DNA of 19,236 bases, from positions 1-19,236 of the forward strand of contig JAOZPP010000065.1 in NCBI GenBank assembly GCA_029932675.1. The letters run 5' to 3'. The stretch is from a bacterium (GTDB lineage: Bacteria; SM23-81; DAOVCL01). The translations under genes were made by a program, and so were the position numbers. The first letter of the stretch is position 1. The number at the start of each line of letters is the position of its first letter. This document shows positions 1 to 6,636 of this stretch, in pieces. The notes under the pieces are model-generated. The model worked only from the letters and a program-made list of their open reading frames with translations. It was not told the origin of the DNA and ran no database searches.

Positions 1-22
1 TTTCTATGGCTACCCCATAAAC

Positions 23-42
23 CTACCGCCTTTAGGCGGTAG
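23..42. repeat. Perfect 8-bp hairpin with TTTA loop, resembling an IS200/IS605-type end
   Basis: CTACCGCC (23-30), a TTTA loop and GGCGGTAG (35-42) form a perfect hairpin, followed by TAGTTTAG. Subterminal hairpins of this kind mark the ends of IS200/IS605-family elements and related repeats. No transposase or TnpB gene is visible in the window, so this is at most one end of an element extending leftwards, or a solitary relic. It could also be the terminator of a gene to the left, although no T-run follows the stem. Confidence 0.4.
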
Positions 43-128
43 TAGTTTAGTTCAGCAAGTTCTATCAAGTAGACGTTCGGGAAAGCATAGCCAAAGAATT
101 CACAAATTCAAGGGGTGAAGTGGATGAT

Positions 129-263
129 ATGATGGCTGGACTTCATGAGATTAGGGTTAGAATGGCAGAGGAGGAATACAATCTAAAAGAATTAGAAAGA
201 AAGGCCAAGAGAAATAAAGCAGAATCTCACCTATCTAGCCATCTTCATAAGGCAAGATCTTAA
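129..263 (+). CDS. Possible small charged helical protein or gene remnant (44 aa)
   Basis: An open frame runs from an in-frame stop at 48-50 to TAA at 261-263. The first ATG is at 129, with AAGGGGTG (110-117) a plausible but rather distant ribosome binding site; GTG 120 is an alternative start. The product is 44 residues, rich in Glu, Lys and Arg and predicted helical, and contains LHEIRVRMAEEEY. That pattern recalls short antitoxin-like or coiled-coil proteins, but I cannot assign a family. The frame continues upstream of the start without a stop as far as 51, which could mean the 5' part of an older gene has been lost. It sits in a decayed, repeat-rich region. It could be a non-functional remnant. 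Confidence 0.35.
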   Translation: MMAGLHEIRVRMAEEEYNLKELERKAKRNKAESHLSSHLHKARS

Positions 264-435
264 AATTTGTGTCAAGTTTTTGGAGCAACCAAGAATAGAT
301 GGAGAAATAGATGTTCTGTGGGGGAGGAAGAGAGTGAAGAGCAATAGGACTGACCCAGACCTTGTTGGCTCTGGTTAAAGGATTTTTTCAATTCTTAATT
401 CTACATTCTTCATTTTACATTCGAAGCTTCGCCCA

Positions 436-641
436 ATTTATACTGCCAGACCTCGTCGGTTTGAGGCGAAGCTTCGCTAGACAGTCGGTGAGCGATGCCA
501 AATAGGCCTCGTATCGCATAGGACCAAAGGCTTACCCCGACAAAGTCGGAGCCAGCGTCACCTCGCCTATCAGCGGGTAAACGGCTTCGCTACTTGCAAT
601 CCCATTATACGAGATAGCATTTCTTGTCTGGCAGTAAAATC
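436..641. repeat. MITE-like element bounded by inverted repeats (about 200 bp)
   Basis: TACTGCCAGAC at 441-451 is exactly inverted as GTCTGGCAGTA at 626-636. The match extends imperfectly outwards through A/T-rich bases to about 436 and 641. Inside lie further self-complementary pieces: the palindrome GCGAAGCTTCGC (466-477), the hairpin CCGAC-AAA-GTCGG (537-549), and CCTCGTAT (about 507-514) matching ATACGAG (about 607-613). No ORF of useful length lies inside. Terminal inverted repeats, small size and lack of coding are what a miniature inverted-repeat element would show. A structured RNA is the alternative. No clear target-site duplication was found. Confidence 0.45.
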
Positions 642-668
642 ACTTTCTATTCAAGGAGGAGTTTATCT

Positions 669-752
669 ATGGTTTTATCTTTTACCGACCCTGATAAGTG
701 GTATGAAGAGTATAAGCCGGCATCACCTAAACAACGATTATGGAGACAATAG
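669..752 (+). CDS. Possible 27-aa ORF with a strong ribosome binding site
   Basis: ATG 669 follows AAGGAGGAG at 654-662 with ideal spacing and reads 27 codons to TAG at 750-752. The product starts MVLSFTDPDKWYEEYKP and is mixed in charge with several aromatic residues; it has no recognisable domain. The strength of the ribosome binding site is the only real support. It may be the 5' stump of a gene whose remainder has been lost, because an unrelated sequence follows the stop. It may also be a leader peptide, although the next gene starts more than 200 bp downstream. Confidence 0.3.
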   Translation: MVLSFTDPDKWYEEYKPASPKQRLWRQ

Positions 753-824
753 AACAACCACTCTCCAGTTAATCCAGGCGTTTCAGAATAGTTTATGGCA
801 ATACGATTTCGTTCATCGCTGAGG

Positions 825-862
825 CCACCGGATAGTGTATCCAGTGAGGATTTTTTCGGTGG
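825..862 (+). promoter_or_regulatory. Nested hairpin in the region upstream of the redox operon
   Basis: CCACCG (825-830) can pair with CGGTGG (857-862). Between them GGATA-GTG-TATCC (830-842) forms its own small stem, sharing base 830, and a T-run (851-856) precedes the 3' arm. It lies about 95 bp before the first redox gene. It could be a leader structure or the weak terminator of a lost gene. It matches no riboswitch class that I can recognise. Confidence 0.25.
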
Positions 863-957
863 TTGGTGAGTTAGGGCTCCTCTCTAAGCCCATAATACAA
901 AATGGATCCCCAACATTTTCGATATGACTTTTCATTCCCCTTTTTTAGGAGAGGTGT

Positions 958-1407
958 ATGCAGGCTGAATTTGAAGAGCTGCTTTCAAATCACAAAGAGG
1001 AACGCAGCGAGCTGATTCCTCTCCTCCAGGAGATTCAGGAAAAGCTGGGCTACATATCTGAGGAGGCGGTTGAGCTAATCGCCAAGCATCTCCAATTATC
1101 AGCGAGTGAGGTTTATGGCGTAGCCACCTTCTTCTCGCAGTTTCGTTTCACTAAGCCAGGAAGGCACATGATCAAGGTCTGCTTGGGGACTGCTTGTCAT
1201 GTGCGCGGTGGGGCAAGGATCCTCGATTTCCTTCAGGACGAACTGCGGATAAAGCCAGGGGGGACCACAAAGGATGGTCGGTTCAGCCTGGAGAGGATAG
1301 CCTGTTTTGGCTGTTGTGCTTTAGCCCCAGTTGTGGTGGTCGATGACAAGGTCTATGGGAAGATGACCCCCTCCAAAACGAAGGAGATCCTTGAGGGCTA
1401 TGACTGA
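958..1407 (+). CDS. nuoE: NuoE/HydC-like [2Fe-2S] NADH dehydrogenase subunit
   Basis: This is the thioredoxin-fold subunit of about 24 kDa found in complex I and in bifurcating hydrogenase or formate dehydrogenase complexes. It carries one [2Fe-2S] cluster and works with the NuoF-type flavoprotein, on the NADH side of the enzyme in the cytoplasm. The four ligands are visible as C75-x4-C80 and C116-x3-C120. The N-terminal helical part contains the family-typical EVYGVATFFSQF (51-62). At 149 aa the length is normal for the short bacterial form. ATG 958 is preceded by AGGAGAGG (947-954), a strong ribosome binding site. The stop overlaps the start of the next gene by 8 bp (ATGACTGA), implying translational coupling. 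It is the first gene of a five-gene redox operon. The family is certain; which complex it belongs to is inferred from its neighbours. Confidence 0.95.
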   Translation: MQAEFEELLSNHKEERSELIPLLQEIQEKLGYISEEAVELIAKHLQLSASEVYGVATFFSQFRFTKPGRHMIKVCLGTACHVRGGARILDFLQDELRIKPGGTTKDGRFSLERIACFGCCALAPVVVVDDKVYGKMTPSKTKEILEGYD

Positions 1408-3262
1408 ACCCAAACCGTCGATAAGAAAGCTGAGGGAGCAGATCAATTCCCAGCAGGAGGCAAACCACGGCCAGAGGCCGCGGGTGCTCGTCGGGGCGGC
1501 AACTTGCGGCCGTGCCGCAGGAGCCCTGGAGGTACTGGATGCCTTTAGGGAGGAGCTGACCACCAGGAAGATAGATGCTCATCTGATCGAGGTGGGGTGT
1601 GTGGGCCTCTGTTATCTGGAGCCCATTGTGGGGATTGAAAAACCCGGTTACCCCCTCATCCTCTATGGAGAAGTTTCCCCTGAAAAGGTGAAGGATCTTG
1701 TGGAGAGGTGGCTTCAAGGAGACGATCCTTGCCCAGAGTATGCCCTGGGTAAGGTGGGGGATGGTAAGTTGAAGGGGATCCCTGACTTCTTTGGCCTACC
1801 CATGCTTGCTCCTCAGGTGCGCATTGTTCTAAAAAACTGTGGATTTATAGACCCAAAGCAGGTTGAGGAATACCTGGCCAACGGTGGCTATCAGGGCTTG
1901 GAGAAAGCCTTAAAGATGAGGCCTGAGGAGATAATCGAGGAGGTGAAGAGGTCTGGTTTGCGGGGTAGGGGAGGGGCCGGCTTCCCTACCTGGCGAAAAT
2001 GGGAGATATGCCATAGCTCTCCTATCCGACCGAAGTATCTGATCTGCAACGCCGATGAGGGAGATCCAGGTGCTTTTATGAACCGATCCCTGATTGAGGG
2101 TGATCCCCATGCCCTCTTGGAAGGGATGCTCATCGCTGGTTATACGATTGGGGTGGAGGAGGCGTTCATCTACATCCGGGCAGAATATCCTCTGGCCGTG
2201 GAGAGGCTGCAACTGGCCATCAGCCAGTTGGCTAAGTACGGCCTCCTTGGGGAGAAGATTTTGGGTTCGCACTTCAACTTCTCCATCTCCATCAAGAAGG
2301 GTGCCGGGGCCTTTGTTTGTGGAGAGGAGACTGCTCTGATCGCCTCCATCGAGGGGAGAAGGGGGATGCCCCGACCGCGCCCCCCTTTTCCCGCAGTGGC
2401 GGGACTTTGGGGCAAACCAACGGTGATCAACAATGTGGAGACCTTAGCCACCCTCCCCCACATCCTTCGCCAGGGGGCTGATTGGTATAGCCAATATGGG
2501 ACCTCCACCAGCAAGGGGACGAAGACCTTTGCCTTGGCTGGCAAGGTGGAACGCACTGGCCTCATTGAGGTTCCCTTAGGCATTAGTCTCCGGGAGATAG
2601 TCTACCAAGTGGGGGGAGGGATACCCACGGGGAGGGAGTTTAAGGCGGTGCAGACCGGTGGTCCCTCGGGCGGATGTCTACCTGCTGCTCATCTCGATCT
2701 GCCAGTGGATTATGAGTCCCTTGTTGAAGCAGGGTCCATTATGGGCTCCGGGGGGATGATCGTGATGGATGAGCGCACCTGCGCAGTAGATATAGCTCGC
2801 TATTTCCTCTCCTTTACCCAGAAGGAATCCTGCGGTAAGTGTGTTCCCTGTCGGGTGGGGACAAAGAGGATGTTGGAGATACTGGAACGGATCACCCAGG
2901 GGGAGGGCAGAGCTGAGGACCTGGAGAATTTGCAGACCTTGGCACAGACCGTGAAGGATACCTCCCTCTGCGGTTTAGGTCAGACAGCCCCCAATCCAGT
3001 GCTCACCACCTTGAAATACTTCCGGTCGGAGTATGAGGCCCACATCCGGGAGAGGAGATGCCCGGCCAGGGTCTGCAAGAAGTTAATCACCTACTCCATC
3101 GATCCAGAGAAGTGCACCGGTTGCCAGCTATGCAAGAGGAGCTGTCCGGTGGGGGCGATCTCTGGGGAGAAAGGGGGACCACATTCCATAGATCAGGCTA
3201 GCTGCACTAAGTGCGGTAACTGTGAGGAGGTCTGTAAGTTTGATGCAGTCGTCATCAAATAG
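1400..3262 (+). CDS. nuoF: NuoF/HydB/HndC-like FMN and NADH-binding flavoprotein
   Basis: This is the NAD(H)-oxidising FMN subunit, about 620 aa, in the extended form known from electron-bifurcating hydrogenases and formate dehydrogenases. Domain order: an N-terminal thioredoxin-like [2Fe-2S] module (about 28-105) with C36, C67 and C71; a complex I 51-kDa FMN/NADH core with the glycine-rich GLRGRGGAGFP (186-196) and GAGAFVCGEETAL (301-313); the [4Fe-4S] site C478-x2-C481-x2-C484 plus C524; and a C-terminal two-cluster ferredoxin domain (C572, C575, C578, C582 and C602, C605, C608, C612). Only three cysteines are evident in the N-terminal module. I chose ATG 1400, which overlaps the upstream stop; a TTG at 1391 would add three residues. 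The C-terminal ferredoxin suggests exchange with ferredoxin as well as NAD(H). The fold is certain; bifurcation is inferred. Confidence 0.95.
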   Translation: MTEPKPSIRKLREQINSQQEANHGQRPRVLVGAATCGRAAGALEVLDAFREELTTRKIDAHLIEVGCVGLCYLEPIVGIEKPGYPLILYGEVSPEKVKDLVERWLQGDDPCPEYALGKVGDGKLKGIPDFFGLPMLAPQVRIVLKNCGFIDPKQVEEYLANGGYQGLEKALKMRPEEIIEEVKRSGLRGRGGAGFPTWRKWEICHSSPIRPKYLICNADEGDPGAFMNRSLIEGDPHALLEGMLIAGYTIGVEEAFIYIRAEYPLAVERLQLAISQLAKYGLLGEKILGSHFNFSISIKKGAGAFVCGEETALIASIEGRRGMPRPRPPFPAVAGLWGKPTVINNVETLATLPHILRQGADWYSQYGTSTSKGTKTFALAGKVERTGLIEVPLGISLREIVYQVGGGIPTGREFKAVQTGGPSGGCLPAAHLDLPVDYESLVEAGSIMGSGGMIVMDERTCAVDIARYFLSFTQKESCGKCVPCRVGTKRMLEILERITQGEGRAEDLENLQTLAQTVKDTSLCGLGQTAPNPVLTTLKYFRSEYEAHIRERRCPARVCKKLITYSIDPEKCTGCQLCKRSCPVGAISGEKGGPHSIDQASCTKCGNCEEVCKFDAVVIK

Positions 3263-5825
3263 GGGGGTGAAGATCTCCTTAACCATAGATGGGCAAGAGG
3301 TGAGGACTGTGGAGGGGAGCACCGTTTTGGAGGCTGCTCAAGGGGTGGGGATCTACATACCTACCCTTTGCCACTATCCAGGGCTTCCCCCCTATGGGGC
3401 CTGTAGGCTCTGCATTGTGGAGATAGAGGGGATGAGGGGTTATCCTACGGCCTGCACAACGCCGGTGGCCCCGGGGATGGTGGTGCGCACCCAGACCGCG
3501 GAGCTTGCGGAGCGTCGCCGACAGATCCTCCAGCTAATTCTTTCCGAACATCCCTATACCTGTCTGGTCTGTGCCGATAGGCAGTGGTGTGGCTCTTACC
3601 AGACTACCACCCGCAAGTCCGGGGTGACTACAGGCTGTCAATTCTGCCCGAACAACAACCAATGTGACCTCCAGGACCTTGTCCACTTGCTGGGGATAGA
3701 AGAAGTAAGTTTTCCTATTGCCTATCGGAACCTCCCGGTGGAGGGGGACCCATTCTTCGAGAGGGATTACAACCTCTGTATCCTCTGCGGGCGATGTGTG
3801 CGCGCCTGCCAGGAAGTGCGAGGGATTGGGGCCTTAGCCTTCACCTTTCGGGGAAATGAGGCCTTAGTAGGAACTGCCTTTGGTCGGGAACTCCTCGAAT
3901 CCGGCTGTCAGTTCTGCGGGGCCTGCGTCGATGTCTGCCCCACTGGGTCCCTTGCCGAGAGGAGGGCAAAATGGGAAGGGAAGGCTGATCGCTCAGTTAC
4001 TACTGTATGTCCTTACTGTTCCTTGGGCTGTTCCCTTGATTTAGGGCTGAAGGCGGGGAGGATAATCCGCACAAGGCCAAGCGAGGGGGGGATTAATAGG
4101 GGACAGCTTTGTGTAAAGGGCCGTTTCGGGGTGCAGGAGATAGTCCACAGTGCCGATAGGCTACACTCCCCCTTGGTGAAGAGGGGGGGGAGGTGGGTGG
4201 AGACAGGTTGGAAGGAGGCCATAGAGGAGGTGGCAAAGAGGTTCTCCCCTTGGGTTAACACCGACAAATTCGCCCTCATCTCCTCCCCCAACTGTACCAA
4301 TGAGGACGGCTGGGTGCTGCAAAAGTTTGCCCGGACGGTTATGGGCACCAACCAGATAGGATTTTCCCCTCCCTATCTCCACCCCGATTGGGGTTGCCTC
4401 TGGGGGACTGGTCTGGAGGGGGATCTGGATGAGGTTTGCACAGCCGGTTTCTTCCTTTGCTTGGGGACTGATTTCTCCCTCTCCCATGGGGTGGTGGGGG
4501 TGGAGGTGAGGAAGGCATTAAGCCAGGGCGCCCATCTCCTTTCCATCGGCTATCGGGGGGCAAACTGGCAGTCCCCCCCAGGTGGGGAGGTCTCCCTGAT
4601 CTTAGCTATAGCCAAACTTCTCTGTGCAGAGGAGGGGATGGAGCCACCTCAAGAGGGGTTTGCCCAAATCTTAAAGGAGATCGACCTTTCCTATCTGAAG
4701 CGCTCTACTGGGATCTCCAAGGAGGAGGTTGAAGGGATTGCCCGGCTGATCAGGGACCACCAGCCCCTGGTAGCCCTTATTGGGCCGGGGGTGACCAGCT
4801 TTGACGCCATCAGGGCCGCCTATGGGCTCATTTGGCTCTTGCGAGCCAATGGTTTAAAGGCCGTTGTCCTTCCCCTCTTTGGAGCCAACAACTTTAGGGG
4901 TACCTGTGACATGGGACTGGCCCCGGGGTATTTCCCCGGCTTAGAAAGGGTAGAGGGGGAGAAAGCGAGGGTTCATTTTGAGAGGCTTTGGGGCGGCAAG
5001 CTCAATCCAGTGCGCGGCGAGGAGATCCTCCCGGGGATCGAAGGCCAAAAGGTGAAGGCCCTCTATCTGGTGGGCGACCTCCCCCCCCTAAGTTTCCTTA
5101 AGAAACTGGAGCTCTTAGTGGTGCAGGCCATCTACCCCTCCAAAGTAGCTGAGTATGCCCAGATAATTCTTCCAGCAGCCAGCTTTGCCGAAGTTGACGG
5201 GACATTCACCAATTTTGAGGGTCGGGTGCAGAGGGTAAGGAGGGGGATCAAGCCTCCGGGGAGGGCCAAGCCCGATTGGTGGATCTGCTCTCAGATCGCT
5301 CAGAGGATGGGAGCCTCCGGGTTTAACTACTCACGGGCTTCCCAGATAACCGCGGAGATAGCCGGGGCAGTTCCTGGATACCAGGGGGTATCCCCGCGGA
5401 GGCTGCGGGGAAAAGGGGTCCTCACCACCTTAGCCAAACCAATCCCCAAGCCCCCAAAGCTACCTAACAAGAGGACCTCTCAGCCCTTCAATCCCCATTA
5501 TCCCTTTACCTTGGTTGCCGTAGACTGGTTATTCGGCTATCGAGGGGCCTCCCTCTCGGAGAGGGTAAAGGGAATGGAGTTGATCTACCCAGCCAGACCG
5601 TTGCAGATGAACGAGGAGGATATGGCTAAACTTGGTTTGGGGGAGGGGAGTAAGGTGAAGCTCTCCTGCAGGCAAGGGGAACTCCACCTTCCGGTAAGCA
5701 AGGCCCGGGGACTACCCTCCGGGGTCGTATCGATTGAATCAAACCTAATTCCTGGCCCCTGGAGGCTGGTTAAGGAGCTTTTTACATCCGGGGGCCTTGC
5801 GGTGAGGATAGAGCCAGATGAATAA
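3243..5825 (+). CDS. NuoG/formate-dehydrogenase-alpha-like molybdopterin protein lacking the catalytic Cys/Sec
   Basis: A large iron-sulfur and molybdopterin subunit (860 aa from ATG 3243). Domains: N-terminal [2Fe-2S] ferredoxin (C43, C54, C57, C71); a His-Cys3 cluster site (H103, C107, C110, C116), followed by a second C132-x2-C135-x5-C141 set; a two-[4Fe-4S] ferredoxin (C179, C182, C185, C189 and C222, C225, C228, C232); the molybdopterin Fe4S4 motif (C256, C259, C263, C290); the molybdopterin oxidoreductase core; and a C-terminal dinucleotide-binding domain. Formate dehydrogenases have Cys or Sec followed by His after the GTNxx segment. Here GTN (368-370) leads to YLH (378-380): leucine at the catalytic position, histidine kept. 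It therefore probably relays electrons as NuoG does rather than oxidising formate. ATG 3243 lies 12 bp after GAGGAGG and overlaps nuoF; GTG 3267, just after the nuoF stop, is a fair alternative. Confidence 0.88.
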   Translation: MQSSSNRGVKISLTIDGQEVRTVEGSTVLEAAQGVGIYIPTLCHYPGLPPYGACRLCIVEIEGMRGYPTACTTPVAPGMVVRTQTAELAERRRQILQLILSEHPYTCLVCADRQWCGSYQTTTRKSGVTTGCQFCPNNNQCDLQDLVHLLGIEEVSFPIAYRNLPVEGDPFFERDYNLCILCGRCVRACQEVRGIGALAFTFRGNEALVGTAFGRELLESGCQFCGACVDVCPTGSLAERRAKWEGKADRSVTTVCPYCSLGCSLDLGLKAGRIIRTRPSEGGINRGQLCVKGRFGVQEIVHSADRLHSPLVKRGGRWVETGWKEAIEEVAKRFSPWVNTDKFALISSPNCTNEDGWVLQKFARTVMGTNQIGFSPPYLHPDWGCLWGTGLEGDLDEVCTAGFFLCLGTDFSLSHGVVGVEVRKALSQGAHLLSIGYRGANWQSPPGGEVSLILAIAKLLCAEEGMEPPQEGFAQILKEIDLSYLKRSTGISKEEVEGIARLIRDHQPLVALIGPGVTSFDAIRAAYGLIWLLRANGLKAVVLPLFGANNFRGTCDMGLAPGYFPGLERVEGEKARVHFERLWGGKLNPVRGEEILPGIEGQKVKALYLVGDLPPLSFLKKLELLVVQAIYPSKVAEYAQIILPAASFAEVDGTFTNFEGRVQRVRRGIKPPGRAKPDWWICSQIAQRMGASGFNYSRASQITAEIAGAVPGYQGVSPRRLRGKGVLTTLAKPIPKPPKLPNKRTSQPFNPHYPFTLVAVDWLFGYRGASLSERVKGMELIYPARPLQMNEEDMAKLGLGEGSKVKLSCRQGELHLPVSKARGLPSGVVSIESNLIPGPWRLVKELFTSGGLAVRIEPDE

Positions 5826-6630
5826 GGTAGTGCAAAGGGAGATGATCGTCCCCAACATCCACCTTTTGTGCCTCTCCGCGCCCCTCATTGCCTCCAAGCT
5901 TAGGCCTGGGCAGTTTGTGATCATCCGTCCTGATCAGACCGGCGAGAGGATCCCTCTTACTGTGGCCGATTGGGACCCTCATGGGGGGACAGTTACCTGT
6001 TTCTTCGTTCAAGTAGGGACCTCCACGGCAAAGCTGGCGCGGCTGAGACCAGGCGATGAGGTGCCCACATTTGTTGGTCCCTTGGGTAAACCCTTGGAGA
6101 TAAACCAGTTGGAAAGGGTGGTCCTGGTGGGGGGATGTTATGGCATTGGTAGCATCTATCCGGTGGCCAGGGCATTCAAGGAGGCAGGTAGCGGAGTTGT
6201 AGTGATGATCGAAGCACATAGTGGATTTCTTCTCTATTGGCAGGATAGGCTTAAGGGGGTGAGTGATGAGCTGATCATCTCCACTGGGGACGGTTCGGTG
6301 GGCCAGAAGGGGCGGTCACCATCCCACTTAGCGCAGTTGCTTGCCCAGGGAAGAAGGGTTGATTTGGTCGTCGCTATGGGCTGCACCTTTATGATGAATG
6401 CGGTCTCCGAGGCCACGAGACCATTTGGGGTGCGCACGATTGTTGGCCTGAACACAGTGATGGTCGATGGTACAGGGATGTGTGGTGCCTGTAGGGTGGA
6501 GGTGGGGGGAAAGACCCTCTTTGCCTGTGTAGATGGGCCAAACTTCGATGGCCATCAGGTGAATTGGGAACTGCTCCGCGCCCGCCGGCAGGCATACTAC
6601 CAACAAGAGACCATATCAGCGGAGAGATAA
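5818..6630 (+). CDS. nfnA: NfnA: ferredoxin-NADP+ oxidoreductase subunit alpha (SudB-like)
   Basis: Small subunit of the NADH-dependent ferredoxin:NADP+ oxidoreductase NfnAB, also known as the sulfide dehydrogenase beta subunit. In characterised NfnAB it binds FAD and one [2Fe-2S] cluster and handles NAD(H). Visible here are the FAD-binding RIPLT (44-48) in the N-terminal barrel, a nucleotide-binding domain beginning VVLVGGCYGIGSIYP (101-115), and a C-terminal iron-sulfur loop with C222, C225 and C237 inside DGTGMCGACRVEVGG (217-231). In NfnA proteins the fourth ligand is an Asp, and D217 is the candidate. At 270 aa the length is normal. The ATG overlaps the upstream stop by 8 bp (ATGAATAA), and nfnB follows after 6 bp. 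A dihydroorotate dehydrogenase electron-transfer subunit shares the fold, but the nfnB neighbour decides for NfnA. Confidence 0.92.
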   Translation: MNKVVQREMIVPNIHLLCLSAPLIASKLRPGQFVIIRPDQTGERIPLTVADWDPHGGTVTCFFVQVGTSTAKLARLRPGDEVPTFVGPLGKPLEINQLERVVLVGGCYGIGSIYPVARAFKEAGSGVVVMIEAHSGFLLYWQDRLKGVSDELIISTGDGSVGQKGRSPSHLAQLLAQGRRVDLVVAMGCTFMMNAVSEATRPFGVRTIVGLNTVMVDGTGMCGACRVEVGGKTLFACVDGPNFDGHQVNWELLRARRQAYYQQETISAER

Positions 6631-6636
6631 ACGGAA

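Larger units (their letters stand above)
264..957. other. Intergenic region upstream of the redox operon, no full-size gene
   Basis: This 694-bp stretch lacks any sizeable coding frame. It contains an A/T-rich run of ATTCTTAATT-like words (about 385-420), two palindromes built on GAAGCTTC (near 424-431 and 466-477), an inverted-repeat-bounded element (436-641), a 27-codon ORF with a strong ribosome binding site (669-752), a nested hairpin (825-862), and the ribosome binding site AGGAGAGG (947-954) of the first redox gene. The promoter of the operon should lie here, but I see no convincing -35/-10 pair. Confidence 0.5.

Noticed and set aside
480-600. tRNA-like fold inside the inverted-repeat element
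   Set aside because: Short hairpins are present, but I could not find a cloverleaf with a T-arm GTTCRA motif or a 7-bp acceptor stem.
863-898. Possible promoter of the redox operon (TTGGTG with TAATAC)
   Set aside because: The spacing between the boxes is 24 bp, too long for a standard sigma-70 promoter, and other pairings match the -35 box poorly.
3243-5825. Possible selenocysteine formate dehydrogenase
   Set aside because: There is no in-frame TGA before the stop, and the catalytic position reads leucine, so no Sec codon is involved.
5782-6219. 145-aa minus-strand frame across the nfnA start
   Set aside because: It lies antisense to the coupled end of the G subunit and the start of nfnA, both clearly coding, and has no recognisable domain.
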